This document shows positions 29,946 to 41,627 of a stretch of 64,000 nt of DNA, piece after piece. The notes under the pieces were generated by a model, which did no database searches, was not told where the DNA came from, and saw only the letters and a program-made list of their open reading frames with translations. The stretch covers positions 682,001-746,000 of the forward strand of contig OY744467.1 in NCBI GenBank assembly GCA_963556145.1. The letters are read 5' to 3'. Made by a program: the position numbers and the translations under genes. Position 1 is the first letter of the stretch. Every line of letters begins with the position of its first letter. Source of the DNA: Hygrocybe punicea (Eukaryota > Basidiomycota > Agaricomycetes > Agaricales > Hygrophoraceae).

Positions 29946-32900
29946 ATGCCCAGAGGCCGAAACAACGACCAGCATGTTCGTGGACCATTTCGGGGGGGAT
30001 CCTGGCGGGGCAGAGGAAGGGGACGAGGAAGGGGACGAGGAAGAGGAGCATCCGTCGATGATTCCAATGAATTGGATTTCATCGTCCAGAAATGGCCCAC
30101 TGGTAAGTTTGTATATATCCCGTGTTATAGCAGGGCAGTGGAAAAAAAAACTTTTGATCAAGTTGTGTTGCGACTATAGATTCTGTCCGTGGAAACGGGA
30201 TAGCTCATAGAGGCGGCGGGCCCTTGTCCTACCCAACCACAGGTAACACCACTCCTCGTGGACGAGGACGCGGACGTGGAAGAGGACAGGACCTATATAG
30301 CCAAAATGGCCGCGGAATGGGACGTGGTGCGCCCACAGCAAGACTGGATACCCCGTTGTCCGAACTACTTTACCAGACGAGACCTCTCCTGAAACCAGTA
30401 GTCTTCGTACGCTCCGTTCATACCAAAACTTTGTTTGCAGAAGTAGAAGACATTCTACAAGCTGCTGCCGAAGACGTCGGTCAGTTCTCCACTCGCTTTG
30501 GGTGCTTCTCATATGGCAGACTGCTGAGGGCAACTAGTAGATGAAAATATAAGCGAGTTACCCACGGCTGACCGTGTCGCCCGTGTATTCAGTGGTGGTC
30601 ATATTCCTCAGCTGGATCCTGCTGCCTCAGATGAGGAATCTTCGCCCGAAAAATTAGAAGAGATTGATTTCGATGATATGGGCAGATTTCGTGAAGAAAT
30701 CGATGCAATCACACTTTCGAATCCTAACCCACCCAAACGAAGCCCGGACGTCACTGACGTCGAGGAGATGTTTACTGGTTTCTTGATCGAACCCAAGTCA
30801 ATTCCGAGTTCATCGGCGGCGCAGCAATATGCCAGTAACGACCATCCATTGGAGGCCACTGCCATCCAAGAACCTATTCAAGATGAACCTTCACTTCCAC
30901 TATCTTCCACTACAATCGTGGACTCAGTTACAAGTAAGGATTATCACAACGCAGTCGAGGATTCGGCTCCCGTTTTCTTCATTGACACCAATCCAACCCC
31001 ACTGCGCGAGGACCACATCGCTTTCGATCATATGGAAGGAATCGTTCCCCTCGGTCACAAGGAATCAGAGCCAGAAGAGACCATCGTATACGTCGCTCCC
31101 CACCCACGATTGCGATACGCCAACAATAACCATGCAATTACCCCCGCCTCCTTACCTTCAACATCGGTGCTCACCGGTCTCGCACCTCCCATAGCTAACA
31201 CGGCTCCTTTGGCGGAGCCAGATCAGACGCTAATACATCCACTCCCAGCGTCTGCCTCCGTCCCGGTGCCACCCACATTCCAGTCCGTTTCATTCTCATT
31301 CGCGAAATTGCCTAGTCCTAGGAAACAGCGGCAACATCCGCCAGTTTTAACCGTCGGTAGGAAAGCCAAGATGAGAATAAAGGCACAGAAAAAGGAGGCA
31401 GCGTCGCTAAAGAGGCGTATCCAGCGGCAAGCGATGTTTGGTTCGTTTGGGGCGATTCTATCTGAGGCTCAGCTGCGTGAAGCAGGACCCAGCAGAGATC
31501 CTAGATGGGACGAACGGAGGAGAGGTGATTCCGATGTGGATTGGGGAGATGGGAGCGAGGAAGACACTGTAGGTGTATCTCGCGCCACGAGAGCGAATGG
31601 AGTGCCAGGCGACGCAGGCGCAATGGATCTAGACCCTGATTTGGATATCAGTATCCATGAGATGGAGGATTTCGTAAACGGGATGGGCTCGTCAAACGCG
31701 CAGTTCGTTACTATGGACGATATTGCGGATGAAGAGCGTATAAGACAGGAAGATGAGGATGAGGATGAGGAAGAAAGAGGCAGCAGCGCAGACGGGGAGA
31801 TCGATGACGTGCTGAACGAGGCAGAAATGGTCATGATGGCTGAGGCCAGAGATACCGAAGCCGAGATCAACAGCAACGAAGAGGATTCATCCAGCGATGA
31901 AGGTGCCAGTCCTAGTGCAGGATTTCGAGCAAGGTTGGAACGGGCTCGAAATAATGCACGGACCAGTCACCGGACTGGAAACATGCGTGTGCCGACTGGA
32001 TCAGGTTCGGACGACGACAACGACGACCACGACCTTCATCCTTCCTCCACGTTGGCGGGTGAAACTGAAGAGTTCATTTCCACTGTCAACGTAAGCCCTC
32101 TTGCATTTCGCAAGCAACTATCACGATATATCATGATCATGCAGGAATGGTTGGATCAAGAGGACGATGTTGTCCGTAGCTATGGTAGGAAAGTGAGGAA
32201 GCAACTATTCCGAGCCATCCAAAATGGGAATTTCGACGGCATTCATGGAATACATTCAATTGGTCCATATTCCTTTTCTTGTCTCCTCTCTCTCTCCCTC
32301 GCAACAAATTCAGCTGATAAATTGCCGTCCAGGACGGAAGAATGACCTGCACATTCCTATTGACCAGTGGGAGAAGGACCGTGCAAAAAAGGCCGAATAT
32401 AAGCGAGCTCGCGCCCAAGCACGTCTCGAACAGGCTGCTAACCCTATCTCCGCTAAGAGAGGCGGTAAAAAGGGCCGCAAAGCCATGCTCGCCGCGGCGA
32501 AGGTCGACCCCGCTGTGCAGGTGATTCCAAATCGCATCTATAATATGGCCACCCTCGTAGAGCAGATCCGGGTATTCGTTGCGGATATAGGTGGGCCGTC
32601 ATCGATGACGCTTCCGCCCATGAAGAAGCAAGAGCGTAAGCAAGTGCATCAAGTGGCAGCGCTTTTCAACTTGAACAGTAAAAGCAAGGGGCATGAGGCG
32701 GAGCGATATACGACGTTGTTGAAAACTACGCGGACGGGTTTGGGCGTCAATAATGAGAGGAAGATTTCGCGACTTGTAGCCAGGAGTGGGGGTGGCCACA
32801 TGTCCTTGGGGCCGGTCGTAAAAGACAAGGATAAGGGGAAAAACAAGCCGAACACGCCTAGGCACAAAGATGGAGACGAAGTTGGCAAGGTACAGCTCTG

Positions 32901-33107
32901 CTCTTCTTCCCAAGAACCTTCACTTTCTGAAAATATGAATTTGCGGACCAGGCAGCTCCCAAGATCGGAGAGTCCAACATTGGCTTCAGGATGTTGACTT
33001 CCATGGGTTGGACAGAAGGAGAAAGGATCGGAGTGTCGGGTGGACTGCATGTGCCACTTACTGCAGTCATCAAGAACACCAAGCTAGGCTTGGGTGCAAA
33101 CCGCTGA
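29946..33107 (+). CDS. SQS1: SQS1-like protein with R3H and G-patch domains
   Basis: Five exons (29946-30102, 30180-30479, 30538-32262, 32333-32889, 32952-33107) keep phase and give 964 aa. The N-terminus has RGRGRG repeats. A long acidic, disordered middle follows. An R3H-like region is near 800-860 (EQIRVFVADIGGPSSMTLPP ... KGHEAERYTTLLK). The last 40 residues are a G-patch (IGFRMLTSMGWTEGERIGV ending LGLGANR). This arrangement matches yeast Sqs1/Pfa1, which stimulates the DEAH helicase Prp43 in ribosome biogenesis and splicing. Two introns use weak donors (GTCAGT, GTCCAT). Confidence in the family is high; exon 3-4 junctions could shift slightly. Confidence 0.88.
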
Positions 33108-33375
33108 GTATTTCTAGTCGTCGTTAGAAAACATGGAGTTTTGACATTTGAGAGACACTAATGTCGGCTTCTTATCATTCAAGATAAAAAAACGAGATTT
33201 ATCAAACTACTGGTAAGGCACGGATACATGGCCAAGTTAAGAATTTCAAGAAGGCAAACAACATGGAAAAGGTGTCACCAGCAAAATACTAAGTTATCAC
33301 AAACGAGCAAACGCTTAGTATTTTTCTGGTGCGGAATGGATGGTAAAGAGATGATCCATTAGAAGAAGACAATGC

Positions 33376-34227
33376 CTACGCCTCGTCAGTCTGTTTCTTC
33401 GCCTCAACATCTTCAACTTTCTCGCCAATATACTGAGGAGGCGGGACGATGATAGCCTCGGCATCTGCGTAGTGGTCACAGACAATCTCGATATATCGGG
33501 GTTCCTCCTTTTCACCCCTGATCAAACGATAAGTGATGATGGTCATGACCCAGAGCATCCTCAACAGGACTCCAATACCACAACCTAGAAAATGAATGCT
33601 AGCGGTTAGTGGAAGGGGACGATTACAAATATTAGAATCTCACCGAGGACAAACGCCACGGCACGACCTTCCCAAGGGCCGAGTGACATAAGGGCGTGGT
33701 GAATACGCCTCAAGAATGGCCGGTCGTATCTGTGATAATTGTGACGGCCCCTGTAATGATTGCCAGGATCATACGGAACGGCGACTTCGCCGTGATTTCC
33801 GGTTCCGACAACGGGTAAAATGTGGACTAATCCGTCGGGAACTCCAGGTTCAACTGCGGGATACGCTTCGAGGTGTGGTAATCCGAATGCCTGTCGGAAC
33901 ATATTCGAGATCTGCATCGCCTTGTCCTTGATGAATCTAGAGTGGCAGGGACGTCTACCGCGAAATTTCGGAGGGCCAGCCTCGTGAATTTCGGTAGGAA
34001 GGGAGGGAACAGGTTGGAAGGGAGAAGCAGCATGGCCGAGGCGTATGTTGGAAGACACTTCCTGGTTCCCAGAGATTACGACCACCCGCATGGGATTAGC
34101 GGCGGCATATTCGACTGTAAGACCACACAGATACTTGTTAGTCAAGTTGGTAGTTAACACTGAGGAAGCTGAGTCACTTACGAATGCCGGCGCTAGCAAC
34201 AAGAAAGGTGATAAGAGAAAACTTCAT
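33376..34227 (-). CDS. Small single-pass membrane protein, unknown function
   Basis: Three exons (34227-34182, 34114-33644, 33584-33376) with introns of 67 and 59 bp give 241 aa. A signal peptide is evident (MKFSLITFLVASAGILEYAA). The ectodomain of about 130 residues is Pro/His/Arg-rich. LGPWEGRAVAFVLGCGIGV and LLRMLWVMTIITYRL near residues 155-190 form the membrane segment. The cytosolic tail is acidic with a PPPQY motif, the type of site bound by WW-domain ubiquitin ligases. It resembles a conserved agaricomycete family of unnamed secreted/membrane proteins. The PPPQY role is inference. Confidence 0.75.
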
Positions 34228-34614
34228 GCGATAATCTGCGTTAACGGATGGTAAACCGTTCAGAACAGTCCTGGTGGGGTAAAAACAAGATGTTATACCG
34301 ACAATGCTGGTGAGCTTATGGCAGTACGGTGTGAGGTGAGAACTGATGGAGTCAGCACACGCAAACCTGTCTTTAAATAATTCAAACTCCGATCACTTAC
34401 AGCCACCGTCGACACACGCTTGTCCGAGTCACAGCAAGGAATTTGCACAGCTAACAAAATAAAACGCTGTGCTTTAGGACATAAACCCAGGTATGCAAGT
34501 TACTAGTAAGTTTACTGGTCAATGTGCCAGTAGTTCTACCCAGCCGCCTCAACGTAACCATATGTCTAATTGCTCTACCCATTTTCTCACAGGATACCCA
34601 ACGTTAACGTTACT
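34228..34614. promoter_or_regulatory. 387-bp divergent promoter region
   Basis: Lies between the starts of the small membrane protein (-) and USE1 (+). No specific element is claimed. Confidence 0.4.
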
Positions 34615-35597
34615 ATGTCCCACCTAGAGCATTTTGTCCACGACAAAATAAATCTAGGTCGTCTTGTTAGAAGATTGGAAAAGTCCATTTCCGATTGGAA
34701 TGAATCCACTCCGCATGACGCCTGGATCAAGATTCAAGTGACACTCCAGGCAAGTCGAAGGTGTTCGAACTTTATTTACTGATTCATGTGGAATACAGAA
34801 AGTAAAATACGCAAAGAAGTTGCTGAAGAATGTGGAAATGAATGATCAGGATCCTACTCTGTGAATCTCTATTCTTTTCTTGTGCGGGATCATTTATTCA
34901 TTTATTCATTGGTTTTAGGAAGGTAACTGAACGGTATCGAAATACTGAGCTTACACTGGGTCGTATAGAAGGTTTTGTGCTTGAGCAAGAGAATGTTGGT
35001 CAATTCACTTTTCTATGCAATTGCTTGACATCTTTCTTCTGCCAGCGAGTCGCACCAGTTACGATTCGGCCCACCTCTCTGCTGCCAAGTATACCAATTC
35101 CCTCCGACAACACGACACTGGGGAATCTCCCTTCATCACCGACTCTCTCTACAGCTGGGGAGGCGCCAACGTCTCTACTTCTCCCTTCTGATACACCCAC
35201 CTTGACACCCTCGAGCCCAAACCCAACTCTTCACTTCCCCATCACTCCTGCTTCTCTTACCAAGTCTACCGTCACGTCTACCACACATAGTCCTGCACCA
35301 ATATTTTCTCAAAACTCCAGTGCTTTACAGCAAGAGCTGTCAAACCAACTGGCTCAGATGGCTGCGCAGCTCAAGCGTAATGCCACCCACTTTTCCGAGT
35401 CCCTCGCCAAAGATAAAGCCGTCATCGAAGGCGCACAAATGAAAATCGAGGGAAATGTCGACACGATGACCACCCAACGAGTGAAACTCAGAGATCACAG
35501 TCGAAAGAGTGGTTCCACAACGTGTCTGGTCTTGACGAGTCTGTTGGTTGTGGTGATATCATTTGTTTTGATGTTCTTCGTCATTCGCTTCACATAG
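34615..35597 (+). CDS. USE1: SNARE protein USE1
   Basis: Four exons (34615-34749, 34799-34860, 34919-34994, 35046-35597) give 274 aa. Intron 1 has a GC-AG boundary (CAG|GCAAGT ... CAG). The N-terminal helical part (ISDWNESTPHDAWIKIQ) is followed by a Ser/Thr/Pro linker. The Use1/SNARE region LQQELSNQLAQMAAQLKRNA...HFSESLAKDKAVIEGAQ leads into a C-terminal membrane anchor (CLVLTSLLVVVISFVLMFFV). Use1 is the Qc-SNARE of the ER complex (with Ufe1, Sec20 and Sec22) for retrograde Golgi-to-ER fusion. Size fits the family. Confidence 0.88.
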
Positions 35598-35760
35598 TTT
35601 TTGGGCAGCATCGTTGTTGTCGATTATACATTACAATATTTATGTAACCTGAAATTGGATATCCCAATATTAGAAAGTTAACCTCTTCATTCGCATCAAC
35701 TAGTACTGGGCGTCAGGTATTGATTTTGAACATGGTGTCAGCGCTGGTCTAATCTGATCA
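35598..35760. other. USE1-ADE6 spacer
   Basis: About 170 bp separate the USE1 stop and the ADE6 start on the same strand, so the USE1 terminator and ADE6 promoter must lie here or overlap the genes. Confidence 0.5.
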
Positions 35761-35781
35761 ATGAAGGAATGTTACTTTTAG
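35761..35781 (+). promoter_or_regulatory. Short ORF overlapping the ADE6 start
   Basis: An ATG at 35761 opens a six-codon frame (MKECYF) that ends with TAG at 35779-35781, past the ADE6 ATG at 35769 and in another frame. If the transcript starts upstream, ribosomes using this ATG would bypass the ADE6 start, so it could reduce or tune translation. There is no evidence of use beyond its position. Confidence 0.4.
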
Positions 35782-38700
35782 CAGGCTGCTCGGCCTATTC
35801 CCGGCCCAAACGAGATTCTCTCCTGAGGGAAATACAAAAGATATGTCCCAAAGTCATTTCAGTGGACTCCCTGCACATCCATCTAGTGAAGTGCACGTCG
35901 AAAGCGTCCGAAGACGATCTTTCAAGGACGAATTCCTCAGCCAGGAAGACTCTAGACCGTCTCTTGGACTACGGCGACGATATTCAGCTCGATGGGAGTT
36001 TAGAACGTCTCCAAATGCGATCCAATGTCGTCTTTGTTCTGCCAAGATCGGGCACCATCTCGTCATGGTCGAGCAAAGCTACGGATATTTCTGCTCTCTG
36101 TAATCTGAGCATTCACGTCGAGCGACTGGAACGCGGCGTTGCACATGTATTCACCACGACAAGCGATCATCCACTGCTCGAAACAGACCTTCGTTCATTC
36201 TCTCAACTGATTCATGATCGCATGACCCAAGTCACCCATCTTTCGCTTCCTGATGAAGATACCCTTTTCTCGCATCACATCCCAAGACCCCTCCGGACCA
36301 TCAATTTGAAGTGTGATTCTCAGGACGCCAGTAACCCTAGGGAGAGGCTCGTCGCCGCTAATAAAGGATTAGGCCTCGCACTTGCCTTGGATGAAATCGA
36401 CTACTTGGTAGAGGCCTTTGTCTGTGGACCTTCGCCCATCCGTCGTAATCCTACAGACGCTGAACTTTTCATGTTCGCTCAAGTCAATTCGGAGCACTGC
36501 CGCCACAAAATCTTCAATGCCTCATGGTCAATCGACGACACGCCCCTTGATATGTCACTCTTCCAGATGATTCGCAATACAGAGAAGGCTAGCGGTACAG
36601 GTACAATCTCCGCGTACTCTGACAACGCTGCTGTATTCCAAGGTCACCCTGCTCCTCGTTTTGGTGTCGCTTATGCACGTCCGGATCCATATGCGAAATT
36701 AACTCGTCTATACCAATCACACATTGAGGACATGCCTATCCTTATCAAAGTGGAGACTCACAACCACCCCACCGCGGTTTCCCCTTACCCAGGCGCCGCT
36801 ACTGGCTCAGGCGGCGAGATTCGCGACGAAGGAGCAGTTGGACGAGGTTCAAAGCCCAAAGCAGGCCTTTCAGGCTTCACGGTATCGAATCTACTTATTC
36901 CAGGGTTCGAGCAGCCGTGGGAAACGGACTTCGGACGCCCAGCACATATTGCTTCTGCGCTGGATATCATGATAGAAGGTCCTCTGGGTGCCAGCGCCTT
37001 CAATAATGAATTCGGTCGCCCTGTCCTTACTGGGTATTTTCGTACGTTTTCAGAAAGCGTCTCCATTTCCTCAGACGGCGAGAAGCGAGAGATCAGAGGT
37101 TACCACAAGCCCATCATGATCGCTGGCGGATATGGCAACGTCCGACCCCACTTTGCGAAAAAGTCGCGTATCGTTCCTGGTGCAAAGATCGTTGTACTCG
37201 GAGGTCCAGGGTTGCTGATCGGTCTTGGTGGTGGCGCAGCGTCCAGTCAGGTTTCCGGTACCGGCTCGGTGGATCTAGATTTTGCCTCTGTGCAGAGAGA
37301 TAACGCAGAAATGCAAAGGAGATGCCAACAAGTCATTGACGCTTGTGTAAATTTGGACCAGGAGAATCCCATCCAGAGCATTCATGATGTCGGGGCGGGT
37401 GGTCTATCGAACGCTATTCCAGAGCTGGTCCACGACTCAGGACTCGGTGCGAACATTGAAATTCGGGACATCATGGTTCTTGACTTCTCAATGTCCCCCA
37501 TGGAGATCTGGTGCAATGAGAGTCAGGAACGCTATGTCCTGGCTATTTCCCCGGACAAGGAGGAGGATTTCCAACGGATTTCCAAGAGGGAAAGGTGTCC
37601 TTTCTCCATCGTGGGCGTTGCGACCCAAACAGAAGAGTTGATCGTTACTGATAGTCTGTTATCTCAAGACGTCATTCGCTTGCAGATGTCGACACTCTTT
37701 GGGAAGCCTCCGCAAATGTTCCGCAAGGATACCACTCGCAGACTTTCTCACAATCTCTTCGACGCATCGCTGTCGAGCTATCTACCCTCAGTCCACACCC
37801 TGTCTGATCGTCTCTCTCTTGCAGTACATCGCGTCTTGCGTTTACCGACAGTCGGTTCTAAATCATTCCTCATTACCATCGGTGATAGATCCGTCACAGG
37901 ACTTGTCACGCGAGATCAGATGGTGGGCCCATGGCAAGTTCCTGTTGCAGATGTTGCAGTCACCCGTTCGTCCTATGGATTCGACTTGCAACACGGAGAA
38001 GCAATGGCTATGGGTGAACGAACGCCAGTCGCCCTCCTGAATCCTGCTGCGTCTGCACGCATGTCTGTTGTCGAAGCTCTCACGAATCTCGTGGCAGCTT
38101 ACGTAGGAAATATCTCCAGAGTAAAGCTCAGCGCGAACTGGATGTGTGCGGCTTCAAAAGAAGGAGAAGGGGTCGGATTGTATGAAGCCGTTAGAGCCAT
38201 TGGTATGGAGTTATGCCCTGCCTTGGGAGTTGGTATTCCGGTTGGTAAGGACTCAATGTCAATGTCAATGAAGTGGAGAGAAGGAGGCGAGCAACGTGAA
38301 GTCAGTTCACCGTTGTCGCTTATTGCGACGGCATTTGCTGCGGTAGAAGACGTCAGCGCGACGTGGACGCCTCAGCTACGTAACGATGTTGGGGAAGCCA
38401 CTGTTCTTGTATTCTTCGATCTTGCAGGCGGAAAAGAACGGCTCGGCGGCTCAGCTCTCGCACAGGTATTCAAAGAGATCTCATCCGAATGTCCCGATGT
38501 AGAGGATCCAGCACTTTGTAAATCCTTCTTCAATGCATGTCAGAATGTTCGGAGGAATCACCCTACACTGGTCCTGGCTTACCATGACAGGTCTGATGGT
38601 GGGCTGGTTACGACCTTGGTGGAGATGTGCTTTGCTGGACGTGTGGGTGCTGAGATATCCCTCGACGCCTTTAGTCCTCCACAGGATCCGATATCGACGT

Positions 38701-39848
38701 TGTTTAATGAAGAACTCGGAGCCATTATGCAAGTGCGCGGATCACAAGTCGACCAGCTCATCTCCGCGTTTGTCAATGATGGTTTCCCAGCGTCAGCGAT
38801 ACATGTTGTCGGCAGGATTAACGAATCCCATAACGACGCCTTCGTTATCATCCATGACCACAAACCTATATTCAGCAGCACCCGACACGAATTGCAACAA
38901 GCCTGGGCTGAGACTTCTTATAGGATGCAATCACTCCGTGACAATGCCATCGCTGCCGAGGAGGAATTCAACCTCATCAGTGACCCATCATACATGGGCA
39001 TATTCTATGATCTTACCTTTGAAGACCAGCCTTCCCGCAACATATCCCACCGACCAAAAGTAGCGATTTTTCGGGAGCAAGGCGTCAATGGGCATGTAGA
39101 AATGGCGTGGGCATTCACCGCTGCGGGATTTGATGCAGTTGACGTGCACATGTCCGATATCCTGCGTGGCGAGACGAATCTCAGCGAGTTCCAGGGACTT
39201 GTTGCTTGCGGAGGGTTCTCGTACGGGGATGTCCTTGGTGCTGGGAAAGGCTGGGCACACTCTGTTCTCCTTAACGAGACCGCAAGAAAGGTGTTCGTCG
39301 AATTTTTCGAGAATGACAGGACTTTCACCCTTGCCGTGTGCAACGGTTGCCAATTCTTGAGCCACCTAAAGGAGATCATACCGGGAGCGCAGGATTGGCC
39401 AAGCTTCAAACCAAATCGCAGTGAACGGTTCGAAGCTCGTGTGTCAATGGTAGAGATTGTCAATAGCGATGTCGCTCGTTCTTCTGTGTTTTTACGCGAT
39501 ATGGCCGGCTCGAAGCTTCCTGTTGCGGTGGCCCACGGCGAGGGAAGGGCCTCTTTTACGAATGGTGATCACCAACGGTCGTTGGAGTCGAAGGGCCTTG
39601 TGGCCGTGCGCTACGTTGACTCACGGGGTGCTCCCACGGATGTATATCCGTTGAATCCCAACGGCAGTCCTGCTGGTATAACGGGCGTTCACACACCCGA
39701 CGGACGCGTTCTCGCCATTATGCCACATCCGGAACGAGTCGTCACCTTGGAAGGTAACAGCTGGTACCCGTCATCGTTTGCAGAGTCCTGGCAGGGTAGG
39801 GGTCCCTGGTTCAAGTTGTTTCAGAGTGCTCGAGAATGGTGCGGTTGA
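35769..39848 (+). CDS. ADE6: Phosphoribosylformylglycinamidine synthase (FGAM synthase)
   Basis: A single-exon frame of 1,359 aa, full family length. It catalyses the fourth step of de novo purine synthesis: FGAR + glutamine + ATP to FGAM. Seen in order: an N-terminal PurS-like part; a linker with [14 protein letters not shown]; a first synthase domain with [19 protein letters not shown] and [13 protein letters not shown]; the second synthase half with [16 protein letters not shown]; and a C-terminal class I glutamine amidotransferase with [18 protein letters not shown] (about 1148), nucleophile Cys in VCNGCQFL (about 1190) and the His-x-Glu pair in MPHPERV (about 1319). No introns are seen, in contrast to all but one of the other complete chromosomal genes here. 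The enzyme is cytosolic. Confidence 0.97.
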   Translation: MLLLAGCSAYSRPKRDSLLREIQKICPKVISVDSLHIHLVKCTSKASEDDLSRTNSSARKTLDRLLDYGDDIQLDGSLERLQMRSNVVFVLPRSGTISSWSSKATDISALCNLSIHVERLERGVAHVFTTTSDHPLLETDLRSFSQLIHDRMTQVTHLSLPDEDTLFSHHIPRPLRTINLKCDSQDASNPRERLVAANKGLGLALALDEIDYLVEAFVCGPSPIRRNPTDAELFMFAQVNSEHCRHKIFNASWSIDDTPLDMSLFQMIRNTEKASGTGTISAYSDNAAVFQGHPAPRFGVAYARPDPYAKLTRLYQSHIEDMPILIKVETHNHPTAVSPYPGAATGSGGEIRDEGAVGRGSKPKAGLSGFTVSNLLIPGFEQPWETDFGRPAHIASALDIMIEGPLGASAFNNEFGRPVLTGYFRTFSESVSISSDGEKREIRGYHKPIMIAGGYGNVRPHFAKKSRIVPGAKIVVLGGPGLLIGLGGGAASSQVSGTGSVDLDFASVQRDNAEMQRRCQQVIDACVNLDQENPIQSIHDVGAGGLSNAIPELVHDSGLGANIEIRDIMVLDFSMSPMEIWCNESQERYVLAISPDKEEDFQRISKRERCPFSIVGVATQTEELIVTDSLLSQDVIRLQMSTLFGKPPQMFRKDTTRRLSHNLFDASLSSYLPSVHTLSDRLSLAVHRVLRLPTVGSKSFLITIGDRSVTGLVTRDQMVGPWQVPVADVAVTRSSYGFDLQHGEAMAMGERTPVALLNPAASARMSVVEALTNLVAAYVGNISRVKLSANWMCAASKEGEGVGLYEAVRAIGMELCPALGVGIPVGKDSMSMSMKWREGGEQREVSSPLSLIATAFAAVEDVSATWTPQLRNDVGEATVLVFFDLAGGKERLGGSALAQVFKEISSECPDVEDPALCKSFFNACQNVRRNHPTLVLAYHDRSDGGLVTTLVEMCFAGRVGAEISLDAFSPPQDPISTLFNEELGAIMQVRGSQVDQLISAFVNDGFPASAIHVVGRINESHNDAFVIIHDHKPIFSSTRHELQQAWAETSYRMQSLRDNAIAAEEEFNLISDPSYMGIFYDLTFEDQPSRNISHRPKVAIFREQGVNGHVEMAWAFTAAGFDAVDVHMSDILRGETNLSEFQGLVACGGFSYGDVLGAGKGWAHSVLLNETARKVFVEFFENDRTFTLAVCNGCQFLSHLKEIIPGAQDWPSFKPNRSERFEARVSMVEIVNSDVARSSVFLRDMAGSKLPVAVAHGEGRASFTNGDHQRSLESKGLVAVRYVDSRGAPTDVYPLNPNGSPAGITGVHTPDGRVLAIMPHPERVVTLEGNSWYPSSFAESWQGRGPWFKLFQSAREWCG

Positions 39849-40011
39849 GGACAGGGTTCTGTATGTACTGTATTGATAGGTCGTATATCCACCACACATA
39901 GCTGTACATTTTGACTTGCCGGCATTCACAGAACACCATTTAGGCCCTATTATTATTATACTTGGTAAAAGCTTGAAAGGCCGGGGCATGGTATGATTTA
40001 GAAAAAACCAT
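39849..40011. other. Convergent spacer between ADE6 and the channel-like gene
   Basis: About 160 bp between two stop codons on opposite strands, with an AT-rich patch (TATTATTATTA near 39951). It probably carries overlapping polyadenylation regions. Confidence 0.5.
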
Positions 40012-41627
40012 TCAGGAGCTAGGAGTTTGCGCTGCTATCTTCCGATTCTTCTTTGACGAGCGTGACGAGAACATGACCGCCCCAGGGGTGAAAGCCATTC
40101 GATTCCACGGGACGGCTAGGAAAAGCACGACAGCAAGGTGCCATAGACCAAATAAAATGGACAACTTGGCAACAGGAGAGTGAGGTTGCCATTTCGCCAG
40201 CCTCGCCCACAATTTCGGTGGTGTGTCGGCCAGTGCTGCAATAGTAAGGAAGATAATACTACATAAAGCGGCATATCAGGTGTACGGCGACCACGACAGG
40301 GAATGATTACTGACATGAAGCATACAGTGCTATGGCGATCCAATAACGTATTGAAGTATGTTTTTGGAAGCTCACTGTTCAGGGAAACAGAGTATGCAGC
40401 CTGATAACGAAAGCTGTTATGTGGGGATGACTCAGGGCAAAGCACAGAACTTCCGTACCAATGCTAACAGTACGGTCACGCCAATTGACAATGACGAGAG
40501 TAGATCTGAGGTCTCCGTCGGGTGAAGGAAGAAAGGTGCCCAACTTGTGGCCACAATGAGATCCATCACAAAGGCGTACTTGGAAACCCAGTACCACCAC
40601 CGGCGGCGAAAGATGAAAGAGATAATCAGCTGATAAGCGTGGATAATGAGATCAGTCGATAGCTCTGCCTGAGCTGATGACACACAAGACTCACTTCGTC
40701 TCTTTCCCCGTGAAATTCTTGATCATGAGTTTTCCCGACACAGTCAAATTGACAGCCTTCATTCAAGTCGTTCAAGAATTGGTATGGGGTTTCAGATTTC
40801 AATATAACTTGCCAATGAAAGACCAGTCACTCATTCCCTTCAGTGTGCACCGAGCACCTCTCTCGATTTCTTTCTTGCGATTTTCGTCCAAGGGCCGGAA
40901 TGAAAACTCTAAGAGTTGTATGAGGTCACTTAATGGAAGAAGAAGGATGCCAATGTTACCACTCTTGGCATGATTTTTGGATTTGAAGATGAGAGTAATC
41001 ATCTGACTATCGAAAGGGAATCTTTGCACTTGTGAATGGTGTTGAACGGTGCCAGACCATCGCTCCCGAACGTGTATGAAGGGTTTCCATACTCCTTCAT
41101 AGTCTCGTATTTTGGCATATAAGTGAGGATGACTTTGCGGAGCCAACGTCATCGCCCCAAGAACATCGACATGGTACTCCCACATATCGGCGGCATATTC
41201 TACGCACAACCTAGCAAGACGCCCCTGGCCGATGGGGAAAACGTCTGCCTTGTCGGGTTCACCCTGCAATCGCCATAGCATCAAACGCCAGAAATTGGTG
41301 GCTTGACAAAAATATTGTGCCCCACATTTCTCTCCTGTTGCGAAATAAACGCCGCGACAGCCGGCTCCCACCTGTAAAAACAACGGCAATCTTTTGAGCG
41401 ATTCTTGTCACATATGGTTGGAATTTTTACCGCAGCTCGATCCAGAAATTGACTTCAACGCAATGTGACTTCTCGTCTAATCCAGATATATCAATCAGGC
41501 TAAAGTCCAGCTCAATGTTTCTGTTGCCACCCTGTGGCTTGAGCGATCCTTCCTTGGCATATTGACGAAAGGCCTCTGGAGATGGACGTTCCCAGCGATG
41601 CCAGTCCAGACTTTCGACAGTCACCAT
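40012..41627 (-). CDS. Pentameric ligand-gated ion channel (Cys-loop/Pro-loop) homologue
   Basis: Seven exons (41627-41431, 41371-41308, 41263-40813, 40756-40695, 40629-40459, 40400-40315, 40258-40012) keep phase and give 425 aa. Intron 3 is GC-AG. The extracellular domain starts with a beta strand (IELDFSLIDISGLD) ending VNFWIELRWEP. RFPFDSQMITLIF near 168 is the signature loop of the family; the flanking disulfide cysteines of animal receptors are absent, as in prokaryotic channels. DWSFIG then leads to the pre-M1 strand LIISFIFRRRWWYW, M1 with ATSWAPFFLHP, M2 (SSLSIGVTVLLALA), the M2-M3 link NSELPKTYFNTLLD, M3 (STVCFIIIFLTIAAL) and M4 (LSILFGLWHLAVVLFLAV). No signal peptide is seen, so an upstream exon may be missing. 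Exon 2 limits (44-bp intron) are the weakest. Such channels are known from animals, prokaryotes and some protists; a fungal gene is unexpected. Confidence 0.72.

Noticed and set aside
29894..30180. Alternative coding frames over SQS1 exon 1
   Set aside because: The RGRGRG-coding GC-rich repeat opens all frames; only one frame splices into the R3H/G-patch protein.
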